Source of the DNA: an uncultured Actinomycetes bacterium
GTDB lineage: Bacteria; Actinomycetota; Actinomycetes; Nanopelagicales; Nanopelagicaceae
DNA length: 64,000 nt
Assembly (NCBI GenBank): GCA_903836945.1
Contig: CAILSO010000008.1
Span: 33,913 to 97,912 of the forward strand
Reading direction: 5' to 3'
The notes below the pieces were generated by a model. The model ran no database searches. It was not told the origin of the DNA and worked only from the letters and a program-made list of their open reading frames with translations. The number at the start of each line of letters is the position of its first letter. The first letter of the stretch is position 1. Shown piece by piece: positions 1 to 9,297 of this stretch. A program made the position numbers and the translations under genes.

Positions 1-629
1 AGATCCAAGGCTTTTCCTAGAAGGTTTCGATAGAAGAGCATGTGAAGATTTTCATCTAGCGCAACGCGGGCCAACATTCCTTCAGCAATATCATCATTGG
101 CAATACGTCCGGTATTTCGGTGAGAAATACGAGTAGCTAGCTCTTGGAAGGAGACATAGGCAACGGTGTGCAACATATCGTTGTCGTATGGAGTTTCATA
201 GCCAACCTGCATGTGAGCCATACGTAAATCTTCGAGTTCATTTGGATCAACGCCACGAGTTGCCATTAAGTAATCGCGAATAACAATTGAGTGGCGCGCT
301 TCTTCAGCGGTCCAACGATTGATCCAGGTATTCCATGCGCCTTCGCGGCCCATGGAAAGTGCAATCTCCGTGTGATAACTAGGAAGATTATCTTCGGTAA
401 GCAAATTTAATACCAAAGAATCTTGAGCGATCGCAGTCAATTTTGAATCTTTAGCTTCCCAAGCATCGCCATTTAGTGGGCCAGGAAAATTACGACCTTC
501 ACTCCATGGGACATACTCGTGTGGATACCAATCTTTGGCTATCTTCATATGGCGTTCTAATTCAACGGCGACCGCTGGTTCTAGGTCGCGAATTAATCGC
601 GTCTGGATCTTTGGGTCGATGCTGGCCAT
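1..629 (-). CDS. Acyl-ACP desaturase (partial, 3' end outside window)
   Basis: The first 209 residues are present. The reading frame is open to the window edge. The sequence fits the soluble diiron acyl-ACP desaturase family (mycobacterial DesA1/DesA2 type): a YHTEIALSMG stretch, then WTAEEARH carrying the EExxH ligand motif, and later DENLHMLFY carrying a second E-x2-H ligand pair. The family introduces a cis double bond into an acyl-ACP chain in the cytoplasm using O2 and ferredoxin-type electrons. A TAAGTT hexamer lies exactly 6 bases before the ATG, so it probably has its own leaderless promoter rather than only reading through from trmD. Most actinobacteria have rplS after trmD; here this desaturase follows. 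Confidence 0.85.
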   Translation of the reverse strand, partial: MASIDPKIQTRLIRDLEPAVAVELERHMKIAKDWYPHEYVPWSEGRNFPGPLNGDAWEAKDSKLTAIAQDSLVLNLLTEDNLPSYHTEIALSMGREGAWNTWINRWTAEEARHSIVIRDYLMATRGVDPNELEDLRMAHMQVGYETPYDNDMLHTVAYVSFQELATRISHRNTGRIANDDIAEGMLARVALDENLHMLFYRNLLGKALD

Positions 630-635
630 GAGTAG

Positions 636-641
636 AACTTA
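636..641 (-). promoter_or_regulatory. -10 element of the desaturase gene
   Basis: TAAGTT on the minus strand, 6 bases before the ATG at 629. This is the TANNNT-N6-start pattern of leaderless actinobacterial transcripts. Inferred from spacing only; no convincing -35 was identified. Confidence 0.5.
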
Positions 642-697
642 CCCCAGAACCTATGGTTACTCGCCAGTTATGGATAACGATTTAATTAATGATCTGG

Positions 698-1402
698 TTA
701 ATTCTTCAAATTCTGCGTACGAAGCAAGGCCTGTGTCCGGCGCCACTTAGCTATCTCAGCATGGTTGCCAGATAGCAAAACTTCCGGAACCTTTAACCCG
801 CGCCACTCTTGTGGCTTGGTGTAGTTGGGATATTCAACAAGGGTGCCATCAGAATTAGTCAAAGTGTGTGACTCTTCGGTTAAAGATTCTGGATTACCAA
901 TAACGCCTGGAATCAATCTAATGATTGCCTCCATGATTACCAATGTTGCAACTTCCCCGCCACCTAGTACGTAGTCACCAATCGAAATTTCACGCACTTT
1001 AAAATTTGGGGCGCTTTGATAAAAATCAGTGACGCGAATATCAATTCCTTCATATCGGCCGCAAGCAAAGATTAGATGCTCGGATTCCACGAGTTCTTGC
1101 GCCAAAGCCTGGGTAAGTTTTTCACCAGCTGGTGTTAAGACAATGAGTTCGTGAGTGAGATTTGGATTTTGCAAAGCTACTTCATCAATCGCCTTACCCC
1201 ATGGCTCCGGCGACATAACCATGCCGGCGCCACCTCCGTAAGGAGTGTCATCTACCGAGCCGTGAATATCTGAAGTCTGCGCGCGTAGGTCATGAATGCC
1301 GACCTCAATCAAGCCAGCCTTTTTTGCCTTGCCGATTAGAGAAAGTTCTAAGGGCGCAAAATACTCTGGGAAAATTGTGATTACATCAAAGCGATTACTC
1401 AT
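698..1402 (-). CDS. trmD: tRNA (guanine-N1)-methyltransferase TrmD
   Basis: A 234-residue SPOUT methyltransferase that places m1G37 in tRNAs reading codons that start with C, using SAM, to prevent frameshifting. Family motifs are visible in order: [13 protein letters not shown] near residue 51, LTPAGE near 88, CGRYEGID near 112 and the SAM-knot sequence [11 protein letters not shown] near 138, then [15 protein letters not shown] near the end. The ATG at 1402 gives the typical N-terminus [15 protein letters not shown]; longer in-frame starts would only read into rimM. It overlaps the rimM stop by 8 bases, so the two genes are translationally coupled at the end of the rpsP-KH-rimM-trmD operon. 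Confidence 0.97.
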   Translation of the reverse strand: MSNRFDVITIFPEYFAPLELSLIGKAKKAGLIEVGIHDLRAQTSDIHGSVDDTPYGGGAGMVMSPEPWGKAIDEVALQNPNLTHELIVLTPAGEKLTQALAQELVESEHLIFACGRYEGIDIRVTDFYQSAPNFKVREISIGDYVLGGGEVATLVIMEAIIRLIPGVIGNPESLTEESHTLTNSDGTLVEYPNYTKPQEWRGLKVPEVLLSGNHAEIAKWRRTQALLRTQNLKN

Positions 1403-1898
1403 CAAGCAATCCTTCTGGCGGAATAACGCGAATTTTCTTATTGACCACATCCACATCTGGCACGATCGCCTTCACAAATGGGATAAGTACATCCTTGCCG
1501 TTATATTCAACGGCTAATAAATCTTGACCTGGCAGATTTACAACCTCTATTACAGGGCCAAGTTCTAATCCGCTATCGGTTGTGACAATACAACCTAGTA
1601 ATTCCTGAACGTGAAAGTCATCTTCGGTTGAATCGGCATGGATATCAACATCAGCGAGAAGTAAGACGTTGCGGAAGTTTTCGATCTGGTTGCGATCGGA
1701 GATACCTTCAAAACCCAAGAGTAGGGTTCCGTTGTGATCTCTTGCAGAGGAGATTGTTAATGGACCAAGATTTGTTGGGTCGGTTTGAAGGACTGACCCA
1801 ACATAAAATCTATCTTCTGGTTGATCTGTGCGAACTTCGATTGTTGCTTCGCCAAGAACTCCATGTGCGCGCCCAATTCGAGCAACGACTAGAAGCAC
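1395..1898 (-). CDS. rimM: 16S rRNA processing protein RimM
   Basis: 167 residues, the usual size for RimM, which binds ribosomal protein S19 and helps mature the 30S head domain. The N-terminal RimM barrel begins [18 protein letters not shown], and a C-terminal PRC-barrel carries the G-x-DVLIPFV-x-AIV sequence near residues 133-146. The start is GTG at 1898, two bases after the stop of the KH-domain gene, which indicates coupled translation. Its place between the KH gene and trmD is the standard actinobacterial order. Confidence 0.95.
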   Translation of the reverse strand: MLLVVARIGRAHGVLGEATIEVRTDQPEDRFYVGSVLQTDPTNLGPLTISSARDHNGTLLLGFEGISDRNQIENFRNVLLLADVDIHADSTEDDFHVQELLGCIVTTDSGLELGPVIEVVNLPGQDLLAVEYNGKDVLIPFVKAIVPDVDVVNKKIRVIPPEGLLDE

Positions 1899-1900
1899 TT

Positions 1901-2140
1901 TTAACGAGCCTCGTCGGCCTCGATGAGATCAACGCGAACTGAGCGACCAGCAATCGCACTTACAACAGTACGTAGTGCGCGAGCAGTACGACCGTTGCGA
2001 CCAATTACTTTGCCAATATCATCTGGATGAACGCGAACCTCAAGAGTGGTTCCACGACGATGATCCTTAGTGGTGATTACGACATCACCAGGATTATCGA
2101 CGATGCCCTTAACTAGATGTTCTAGAGCTTCATCAATCAT
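1901..2140 (-). CDS. khpA: KH-domain RNA-binding protein KhpA
   Basis: A 79-residue single KH domain with the signature VIGRNGRTARALRTV near residue 44 (the GxxG loop is GRNG). KhpA is a small RNA chaperone which in Gram-positive bacteria pairs with KhpB/Jag and influences ribosome and cell-envelope functions; the pairing here is inferred. It lies between rpsP (2 bases upstream) and rimM (2 bases downstream), the conserved actinobacterial position (Rv2908c-like). Confidence 0.93.
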   Translation of the reverse strand: MIDEALEHLVKGIVDNPGDVVITTKDHRRGTTLEVRVHPDDIGKVIGRNGRTARALRTVVSAIAGRSVRVDLIEADEAR

Positions 2141-2142
2141 GG

Positions 2143-2703
2143 TTATTCGGCAGCCGCTTCTTCTGCTGGAGCTTGTTCAACTACAGGTGTTTCGACAACT
2201 GCTTCTGCCACTAGAGCTTCTTCGACTACAGGTGTTTCGACAACTGCTTCTGATGCAGGAGTTTCTGCCACTGGAGCTTCTTCAACTGCAGGTGCAGCCT
2301 TAGCAGCTAACTTGTCAGCAGCCTTCTTCTTTAAAGTTGTTGCGCCATCTGCTGGCTCATTTTGTGCTTCTTTAACCGCAGCTTCGTAAGCAATTAACTT
2401 GCTTGGCTTTGGTGCAATCTTGCGAAGGGTTCCTTCGGTTCCTGGAAGGCCCTTAGCCTTTTGCCAGTCACCGGTAATTTTTAGAAGTGCCTCTACAGCT
2501 TCGGTTGGTTGTGCACCAACAGACATCCAATACAAAGCGCGTTCTGATTTAACTTCAATAAGTGAAGGCTCTGTACTTGGTGAATAACGACCGATCTCTT
2601 CAATCGCGCGAGAGTTACGAGCTGCGCGTGAATCCGTAACAACAATACGGAAGTGAGGAGTACGGATCTTTCCTAAACGCATTAAACGAATTTTTACGGC
2701 CAC
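2143..2703 (-). CDS. rpsP: 30S ribosomal protein S16 with long acidic tail
   Basis: The first ~75 residues are canonical S16 ([21 protein letters not shown], then [12 protein letters not shown]). The rest of the 186-residue protein is an Ala/Val/Glu/Pro-rich extension with repeated [12 protein letters not shown] units; bacterial S16 without an extension is about 80-90 residues. The start is GTG at 2703, preceded by AAGGAG 10 bases upstream; an upstream in-frame start would add a non-S16 peptide. S16 stabilises the 5' domain of 16S rRNA during 30S assembly. It leads the KH-rimM-trmD operon. Tails of this sort occur in other actinobacterial S16 proteins, but the repeats here may vary between strains. 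Confidence 0.95.
   Translation of the reverse strand: MAVKIRLMRLGKIRTPHFRIVVTDSRAARNSRAIEEIGRYSPSTEPSLIEVKSERALYWMSVGAQPTEAVEALLKITGDWQKAKGLPGTEGTLRKIAPKPSKLIAYEAAVKEAQNEPADGATTLKKKAADKLAAKAAPAVEEAPVAETPASEAVVETPVVEEALVAEAVVETPVVEQAPAEEAAAE
2176..2252. repeat. Direct repeat inside the rpsP tail (two ~32-bp copies, 45-bp period)
   Basis: Nearly identical ~32-bp blocks at 2176-2207 and 2221-2252 differ at a single base. They encode the repeated VVETPVVE segments of the S16 extension. The period is a multiple of three, so copy-number change would keep the frame. Confidence 0.8.
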
Positions 2704-2880
2704 GAAGGCTTTCTCCTTGAGTTTGGCGGCAATCCATATCCATGACAGTGGGAGCGTCACTTCAATTTCAAACCTATTTTTTATTGCTGTGCCGGTTTGG
2801 CCCAGATCGCTTGGGGGTAGAGGGCCCCTAGCAGGTGGCCAATTCTGCCAGCCACGGGGTCAGATCCCAAATTGAGGCGG
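2704..2880. other. Leader region between ffh and rpsP
   Basis: A 177-base gap without a credible ORF. It holds the rpsP Shine-Dalgarno and a stretch (about 2815-2870) richer in G/C than its surroundings, with short inverted repeats such as GTGGC/GCCAC. No known RNA family was recognised. It most likely carries the rpsP operon promoter and leader. Confidence 0.35.
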
Positions 2881-4329
2881 TTAGCTTTCCAGTGCACGCT
2901 TAGCTGGATTACCAGAACGCGATTTCTTCTTTGGTGGTTGAACTGGCTTGGAAATTGCTGGCGCCGCCATCCCCGGTGGCATCTGCATTCCTGGTGGCAT
3001 CTGCATGCCGCCCTTACCGGTGCGCATCTGACGCATCATCTTCTGGGCCGCTTGGAAACGGTCGACAAGTGAGTTCACATCAGAAACTGCGCGGCCACTT
3101 CCCTTTGCGATGCGGGCTCGTCTTGAACCATTTAAAACTTTTGGATCATTGCGTTCGATTGGCGTCATTGACTGAACAATCGATTGTGTCTTTATTAATT
3201 CGTTATCATCAAATTGTTCGAGTTGCTTCTTTATGGCGCCCGAATTTGCCCCCGGAATCATTCCAAGTAGCTTGGTCATCGACCCCATCTTCTTCATGGC
3301 TTCTAGCTGCGAGAGGAAATCATCCAAAGTGAAATCTGCACCTTCGATAAATTTCTTCTCAAACTTCGCAGTGGTTTCAGCATCCATTGCGCTCTTTGCC
3401 GTCTCGGCCAGAGTCTGAATATCTCCAAGACCCAAAATTCGAGAAGCCAAACGATCTGGGTAGAAGAGATCGAAATCGCTTACCTTTTCACCGGTCGCAG
3501 CGAACATGATTGGCTTGCCAGTAATTTGGGTAATTGAAAGCGCCGCGCCACCGCGGGCATCACCATCTAGTTTCGTTAAAACAACGGCATCAAAGCCAAC
3601 GCCATCTAAAAACGCCTGCGCTGTGCGAACCGCATCTTGGCCCACCATCGCATCAACCACATAAAGGACTTCATCAGGATTAACCGCATCGCGAATATCG
3701 CGTGCTTGTTGCATCAATTCTTGATCAATACCCAATCGACCTGCGGTATCTACAATGACAATGTTATGTAATTTATCCTTGGCAAACTTGATGCCATCTT
3801 TTGCCACCCGAATTGGATCACCAACTCCGTTACCTGGTTCCGGTGCAAATACGGGAACTCCAACCGACTCCCCTACAACTTGGAGTTGGGTTACCGCATT
3901 TGGTCGTTGTAAATCTGAGGCGATCAAGATTGGTGTATTTCCCTGATCCTTTAACCATTTAGCCAACTTGCCAGCTAGCGAGGTTTTACCTGCGCCTTGC
4001 AGGCCAGTAAGCAAAATAACTGTAGGCGGATTTTTTGCTAGGCGAATTCGCCTAGCGCTGCCACCGAGAATTGCAGTTAGTTCTTCGTTAACGATATTAA
4101 ATATTGCCTGCGATGGGTTGGTTGATTTATTTACATCATCTAGCACCGCAAGTGATCGATCTTCGATCTGCTTTACAAAAGCCTCGGCCACCGAAATGGC
4201 TACATCCGAATCCAGTAAGGCTAGCTTTATCTCATTTGCAATATCCGATAAATCTCCGGACTTGAGCCGTCCCTTATTGCGCAGCGCAGAGAAAGCGCCA
4301 GCAAATTTATTGGAAAGGGATTCAAACAT
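2881..4329 (-). CDS. ffh: Signal recognition particle protein Ffh (SRP54)
   Basis: A 482-residue SRP GTPase that binds 4.5S RNA and signal sequences and delivers ribosome-nascent chain complexes to FtsY at the membrane. An N domain is followed by the G domain with P-loop TGLQGAGKTS near residue 110, DTAGR near 195 and TKLDGDARGG near 253. The methionine-rich M domain starts about residue 300 (GMIPGANSG). The C-terminus carries MQMPPGMQMPPGM repeats and a basic tail. TAGGAT lies 6 bases upstream of the ATG and no Shine-Dalgarno is seen, so translation is probably leaderless. Confidence 0.97.
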   Translation of the reverse strand: MFESLSNKFAGAFSALRNKGRLKSGDLSDIANEIKLALLDSDVAISVAEAFVKQIEDRSLAVLDDVNKSTNPSQAIFNIVNEELTAILGGSARRIRLAKNPPTVILLTGLQGAGKTSLAGKLAKWLKDQGNTPILIASDLQRPNAVTQLQVVGESVGVPVFAPEPGNGVGDPIRVAKDGIKFAKDKLHNIVIVDTAGRLGIDQELMQQARDIRDAVNPDEVLYVVDAMVGQDAVRTAQAFLDGVGFDAVVLTKLDGDARGGAALSITQITGKPIMFAATGEKVSDFDLFYPDRLASRILGLGDIQTLAETAKSAMDAETTAKFEKKFIEGADFTLDDFLSQLEAMKKMGSMTKLLGMIPGANSGAIKKQLEQFDDNELIKTQSIVQSMTPIERNDPKVLNGSRRARIAKGSGRAVSDVNSLVDRFQAAQKMMRQMRTGKGGMQMPPGMQMPPGMAAPAISKPVQPPKKKSRSGNPAKRALES

Positions 4330-4335
4330 GGGGCA

Positions 4336-4341
4336 ATCCTA
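4336..4341 (-). promoter_or_regulatory. -10 element of ffh
   Basis: TAGGAT on the minus strand, 6 bases from the ffh ATG (4329). Leaderless arrangement inferred from spacing. Confidence 0.5.
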
Positions 4342-4373
4342 CTAGGTGCCACAGGTGAGAAATTAACTTGCAG

Positions 4374-6629
4374 TTAGTTGGAGGTTAGCAAGATATTTTC
4401 AACTTGATTTGCCAATAACTTGGCTTGCGCCTCACTAAGTGCGCTTCCTGAGATATCTGAAACATAAAGCGTGTCAAAGGCCTCGGCTCCTAGAGTTGAA
4501 ACTATTGCAGCATTTATATCGACGCCAAATCGAGAGATTGCCTTTGCCACAGTAAATAAAACTCCGGGGCGATCATGCATTCGAACTTCGATTACCGTTG
4601 CATTTGTCGCAATGTCATTAGTTGCCGAAACAATCGGTGGCGGGGTTGGGATTCCGGGATACTTTCGATAACTATTTACTCGCTCGTCAATGCGTTTGGC
4701 TAAATCTATTTCCCCATTTAAGCCACGTTGAATTAGCTCTAATAGTTTGTCGGCTTCAGGATATTCCGCATTTGGATCAGGGGAAACAGTCCAACGCATT
4801 ACAGCAACATCATCAGTGGTCTTGGTGCGGGCAGATCTAACTTCCAATCTTGAAATGGTAAACACTCCAGCCACAACTGAAAGCAACCCAACTTGATCGC
4901 GGGCAATAATCTCAACATCAACCACGCCACCACTTGAGGTAAGTTTTAGATTCAAATCTGACTCTAGATTTGCTGGCGGCGTCAATTCCGGTTGCGCCAC
5001 TGGTTTAGTCCCAGCCATGGCGGAGAGAACTCGACTAACTAAAGATGCGACGAGTCCGGCTTTCCAATCACTCCACGCCGACCGGCCAGTTGCCTCACCG
5101 TCGGAAATACTCAGGGCATGAAGCAGTTCGAGGGTATCTGGATTAGCTACCTTCTCGGCGACAAATTGAATTGTTTGAGGATCATCTAGGTCACGTCTGG
5201 TTGCAACAGTAGAAAGCAGGAGATGTTCTTTTACAAGTAGCGCCAGAACTTCTGCATCCTCTTTTGAAAAACCAATTCGTATCGCAAGCGGTTCAATTAA
5301 TTCCGCGCCATATTCCGAGTGATCTAACCCGGCATAACCCTTGCCGATATCGTGAAGTAGCGCCGCAACTAGCAACAAATCTGGTCGCTTTACCGTGCGG
5401 GTTAAGGCAGCTGCATGAACCGCAGTTTCAAGCATATGTCGATCAACGGTGTGATGATGCAGAACATTTCGTTGTGGAAGAAATCGAACGTGTCCCCACT
5501 CGGCAATCCATTGCTCTATCAAGCCCTCTTGATCCAAGGCTTCAAATACTCGAATCATCTCTTTACCGGCGCCAATTAACGAGACTAAATCCTCGCGAGC
5601 CTGGCGCGGCCATGGAGTTGGGAGGTTGGCAAAATTCTCCGCCATCGCGATACAAGCATCAATTGAAAGTGGAACTCCCCGTTGCGCGGCAGCCGCTGCT
5701 GCTCGAAGCCCAATCTCTGGATCACTTCCTAAGTCATAACCACTTTCGATAGTGATTTCATTCTTATCCAGCACTAGGCCCTTTGCGATTTTAACTGCAC
5801 TCTTTCTTTTAAAAAATGATTTGCTGCCTTCATGGTCTAAGCGATGCCAGGTTAAATCCATTACATAATCAACGGTTCGAGCCGCCTTGGCAATATCTAA
5901 CATGAGCGCGTCAGCATCTGCATATTGCATTATTTCTGCAACTTGATCTTGTTCTGTAAGCATCAGCTGATCACGTGGTTTGCTCAGAATTGAGTGAAGC
6001 ACATCTCGAACATTTGCCAAAAGCGCTTCTGCAACACCAATCCGATCAAGTGAAATGTTAAGTACTCCGGCGGCATCAATTGCTCGAAGCGCCGTAATAT
6101 CGCGCAGTCCACCACGTGCCTCTTTTAAATCTGGCTCCAGTAAAAAAGCAAGTTCGCCAGATCGTTCGGCTCGCTCTTTGATTGCCGCTTTAACCTTAGG
6201 AAAATTCCTTCGATAATCTTTACGCCAATCTTCATTCGAATCGGTTAAGACCGAATCGAATAGCTCTCGATTTCCAGCAACCAGTCGAAGATCTAACAAG
6301 CCCATAGCCACGCGAATATCTTCATTCGCAATTTCACGCGTCTGTGATCTAGTTCGAACTGAATGATCTACTGCTCTCCCGCTTGACCAAAGTGGATAGA
6401 GAAAAGTATTTACAAACTCGGTTAATCGCTCAGTCTTCTCTGAGCCAGCATGCAAAATCAAAAGATCTAAGTCAGAGCCTGGAGAAAGTTCGCCTCGGCC
6501 ATAACCCCCAACAGCGCAAAGTGTGACCGAATTTGCATCAGATAACTTCGCACTTGCCGCGGAAATAAAAGAACCCGAGAGTTCAGTGTCGATCGTTGCC
6601 GATCGTTCTCTGCGCTCTCGAGTTCCCAT
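4374..6629 (-). CDS. glnD: [Protein-PII] uridylyltransferase / uridylyl-removing enzyme GlnD
   Basis: A 751-residue nitrogen sensor that modifies the PII protein in response to glutamine. The nucleotidyltransferase domain has GGYGRGELSPGSDLDLL at 41-57, with the catalytic G-S-x-D-x-D. An HD domain (LLHDIGKG, near residue 425) provides the removing activity. Two C-terminal ACT domains (DQVGLLSVVAGVF near 576 and DRPGVLFTVAKAIS near 690) are the expected glutamine sensors. It is the last gene of amt-glnB-glnD. In actinobacteria the GlnD homologue often adenylylates rather than uridylylates PII; the sequence alone does not settle the nucleotide. The ATG at 6629 follows AGGAG closely. Confidence 0.94.
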   Translation of the reverse strand: MGTRERRERSATIDTELSGSFISAASAKLSDANSVTLCAVGGYGRGELSPGSDLDLLILHAGSEKTERLTEFVNTFLYPLWSSGRAVDHSVRTRSQTREIANEDIRVAMGLLDLRLVAGNRELFDSVLTDSNEDWRKDYRRNFPKVKAAIKERAERSGELAFLLEPDLKEARGGLRDITALRAIDAAGVLNISLDRIGVAEALLANVRDVLHSILSKPRDQLMLTEQDQVAEIMQYADADALMLDIAKAARTVDYVMDLTWHRLDHEGSKSFFKRKSAVKIAKGLVLDKNEITIESGYDLGSDPEIGLRAAAAAAQRGVPLSIDACIAMAENFANLPTPWPRQAREDLVSLIGAGKEMIRVFEALDQEGLIEQWIAEWGHVRFLPQRNVLHHHTVDRHMLETAVHAAALTRTVKRPDLLLVAALLHDIGKGYAGLDHSEYGAELIEPLAIRIGFSKEDAEVLALLVKEHLLLSTVATRRDLDDPQTIQFVAEKVANPDTLELLHALSISDGEATGRSAWSDWKAGLVASLVSRVLSAMAGTKPVAQPELTPPANLESDLNLKLTSSGGVVDVEIIARDQVGLLSVVAGVFTISRLEVRSARTKTTDDVAVMRWTVSPDPNAEYPEADKLLELIQRGLNGEIDLAKRIDERVNSYRKYPGIPTPPPIVSATNDIATNATVIEVRMHDRPGVLFTVAKAISRFGVDINAAIVSTLGAEAFDTLYVSDISGSALSEAQAKLLANQVENILLTSN

Positions 6630-6640
6630 GTCTCCTATAT

Positions 6641-6685
6641 TAACTAGTCATGTAACAACTAGTCCTGTATTAACTAGTCCTGTAT
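6641..6685. repeat. 15-bp tandem repeat, three copies, between glnB and glnD
   Basis: Units at 6641, 6656 and 6671 follow the pattern TAACTAGTCCTGTAT with one to three mismatches, and a degenerate fourth unit runs into the glnB stop codon. This is the whole glnB-glnD spacer, so copy number sets their distance. It resembles a minisatellite formed by slippage. Confidence 0.85.
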
Positions 6686-6688
6686 TAA

Positions 6689-7027
<339 letters not shown>

Positions 7028-7042
7028 TTATTTCACCAGTCC

Positions 7043-8275
7043 TTAGTTAGCTGTCTCGTAAGCGGATTCGCCATGTTGCGAACGATCTAGACCTTCATAT
7101 TCAGCCTCTTCAGAGATGCGTAGTCCGACGGTCTTATCCATTATCTGCGCCAAGATGTAGGTCGCAATAAATGAGTACGCAACAACGGCTAGTACTGCCA
7201 CCGCTTGATGTCCCATCAAAGTCCAACCACCCTTGTAGAAGAAACCATTAGCTCCTGCAGAGTTAGTCATCTTGGTTGCAAAGAGACCAATTAGAAGGGC
7301 GCCAAGTACGCCGCCAACTAAGTGAACTCCTACAACATCAAGGGCATCATCAAACTTGAACTTATTCTTCAAGCCAACGGCCAAGCAACAGATAATTCCA
7401 GCTGCAAAACCGATTGCGATTGATCCCATAGGGCTTACGAAACCGCAAGCAGGAGTAATTGCAACTAGACCTGCTACAGCGCCAGATGCCGCGCCGAGAG
7501 TTGTTGCATGGCCATCACGAATCTTTTCAGTTAACAACCAGGCAAGTAGTGCAGCTCCAGTTGCGGTGTTGGTATTAACAAATGCGAAGGCAGAAAGAGT
7601 ATTTGCACCCAACGCTGATCCGGCGTTAAAGCCAAACCAACCAAACCAGAGAAGACCGGCGCCTAGCAAAACGAAAGGTACGTTGTGTGGACGCATACGT
7701 TCTTTTGGCCAGCCCTTGCGCTTTCCAATTACAAGAACAACGGCGAGTGCAGCTGCACCAGCATTGGCATGCACAACGGTTCCACCAGCGAAGTCGAGCG
7801 CGCCTAATTTAAATAACCAGCCACTTGGTGAGAAGACCCAGTGAGCAACTGGTGCATAAACCAAGATTAACCAGAGCCCGCTAAATACGGTCCATGCGCC
7901 AAACTTAATACGGTCTGCCGTTCCACCAGTTATAAGTGCTGGAGTAATAATCGCAAACATTAATTGAAATGCGCAAAATACCAATGGCGGAATTGTTAGC
8001 GTTTCAAATCCAGTTGCTTGTTGCCATATGTGGTTGAGGCCAAATTGGTGAAGATCACCGATCCACTTTCCTTTTCCACTAAATGCCAAGCTATAAACAC
8101 CAGTAATCCAAAGAACGCTTACAACGCCCATGGTTACATAGTTTTGTGCCAACATGCCCAATACATTCTTTGAGCGAACCATGCCACCGTAGAAGAAGGC
8201 AAGACCAGGTGTCATAAGAAGTACGAGCGCTGCGGCAACGATAATCCAAGCGGTATCGCCGGTATTGAAATTCAT
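7043..8275 (-). CDS. amt: Ammonium transporter
   Basis: A 410-residue Amt/MEP channel protein with roughly eleven predicted membrane helices. It starts near a periplasmic end (MNFNTGDTAWIIVAAALVLLMTPGLAFF pattern, described here only in part). Family motifs include FYGGMVRSKN near 28, the pore histidine segment GGTVVHANAG near 165 and DVVGVHLVGG near 315. It imports NH4+/NH3 and is controlled by PII from the next gene, 15 bases downstream. GGAGC precedes the ATG. A GlnR-like box lies about 100 bases upstream, suggesting induction under nitrogen limitation. Confidence 0.96.
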   Translation of the reverse strand: MNFNTGDTAWIIVAAALVLLMTPGLAFFYGGMVRSKNVLGMLAQNYVTMGVVSVLWITGVYSLAFSGKGKWIGDLHQFGLNHIWQQATGFETLTIPPLVFCAFQLMFAIITPALITGGTADRIKFGAWTVFSGLWLILVYAPVAHWVFSPSGWLFKLGALDFAGGTVVHANAGAAALAVVLVIGKRKGWPKERMRPHNVPFVLLGAGLLWFGWFGFNAGSALGANTLSAFAFVNTNTATGAALLAWLLTEKIRDGHATTLGAASGAVAGLVAITPACGFVSPMGSIAIGFAAGIICCLAVGLKNKFKFDDALDVVGVHLVGGVLGALLIGLFATKMTNSAGANGFFYKGGWTLMGHQAVAVLAVVAYSFIATYILAQIMDKTVGLRISEEAEYEGLDRSQHGESAYETAN

Positions 8276-8370
8276 TTTTGCTCCAAACTTTTCAGCTTTG
8301 TTTAGGAGTTACTCGCCATTGAGATGACCGTAGATTGCCCAACCTTGATTACGGGAGGGTGCCTAATTGC

Positions 8371-8386
8371 GTTTCGTTTGGGTGAC
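8371..8386 (-). promoter_or_regulatory. Candidate GlnR-binding site upstream of amt-glnB-glnD
   Basis: On the minus strand the sequence reads GTCAC-N6-GAAAC, matching one a/b pair of the actinobacterial GlnR consensus (gTnAC-N6-GAAAC). A second GTAAC lies about 16 bases further upstream with imperfect spacing to a GAAAA. The site is 96 bases before the amt ATG. GlnR is the usual actinobacterial regulator of amt-glnB-glnD; binding here is inferred. Confidence 0.5.
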
Positions 8387-8440
8387 AGTTTTCGCCCATT
8401 TGTTACAAACCTATTAACAGCGCTGGAAAACAGAGCGCGT

Positions 8441-9289
8441 TTACGCTTGGAATAACCCCTGTAGGTATGTGGTGGCATCAAAGGCGGCGAAATCCCCCGC
8501 CCCCTCCCCGGTTCCGATGAACTTAATGGGAATTTTGGTTTCCCGTTCGATCGCAAGGGCGATGCCGCCCTTTGCCGAGCCATCTAATTTGGTCAAAATT
8601 AAACCAGTAACCGAGACGCTCTCTGCGAAAATCTTTGCTTGGTTAATTCCATTCTGCCCAGTTGTGGCATCAACGACTAATAGCACCTCATCAACCGGAG
8701 TTAGCTTTTCAATAACTCGGCGAACTTTTCCAAGTTCATCCATTAAATCGGATTTTGTATGCAATCTTCCAGCAGTATCAACTATTAAGTAACTGGCATT
8801 ACTTTCCTTCGCTGCCGCGGCGCCATTAAAAGCAACTGATGCCGGATCGCCATTTTGTGGCCCAGCTACTACTTCAAGATTTAACCGGGCGCCCCAAGTT
8901 TGCAACTGCTCTGTAGCTGCGGCGCGAAAGGTGTCGGCAGCTGCAAGAACAACCTTCGCACCATCGTTATTGAGTAGTGATGCAAGTTTGGCGGTCGATG
9001 TTGTTTTACCTGTGCCGTTAACTCCAACCACCATCACGGTTGTTAATCGATCGCTATTTGATGCAAGCTGCCTTGAATTTGTACTTAGCCAGCTAGATAA
9101 GGCGCTAGTTAAAGAACTTTCAATATCTTCCCCGCGCTCTTTCTTTGCGAGTTCAATAATCTCACTAACGCCTTTGACTCCCAGATCAGATTCAATGAGT
9201 GCTCGCTCAAGTTCTTGCCAATCACTTGCCGATATTTGCGAACCACTCTCGCCCTTAACCTTGGCAATTAATCGGCTAAATAAACCCAT
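8441..9289 (-). CDS. ftsY: SRP receptor FtsY
   Basis: A 282-residue SRP receptor GTPase, the partner of Ffh at the membrane. Only a short N-terminal stretch precedes the NG domain; the long acidic A domain of E. coli FtsY is absent, which is usual for compact forms. Motifs: GVNGTGKTTSTAKLA near residue 90, DTAGRLHTKSDLMDEL near 173, TKLDGSAKGG near 236. The ATG lies 8 bases after the smc stop, so it is co-transcribed with smc as in other actinobacteria. Confidence 0.96.
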   Translation of the reverse strand: MGLFSRLIAKVKGESGSQISASDWQELERALIESDLGVKGVSEIIELAKKERGEDIESSLTSALSSWLSTNSRQLASNSDRLTTVMVVGVNGTGKTTSTAKLASLLNNDGAKVVLAAADTFRAAATEQLQTWGARLNLEVVAGPQNGDPASVAFNGAAAAKESNASYLIVDTAGRLHTKSDLMDELGKVRRVIEKLTPVDEVLLVVDATTGQNGINQAKIFAESVSVTGLILTKLDGSAKGGIALAIERETKIPIKFIGTGEGAGDFAAFDATTYLQGLFQA

Positions 9290-9297
9290 TTCTTAAA

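Noticed and set aside
2704..2880. Possible structured RNA (SRP RNA or riboswitch) upstream of rpsP
   Set aside because: Some inverted repeats exist, but no known consensus (for example the SRP GGAA tetraloop helix) was found.
8302..8583. A 93-residue minus-strand frame overlapping the end of ftsY
   Set aside because: It overlaps ftsY coding in another frame, has no family motif and covers the amt regulatory region.
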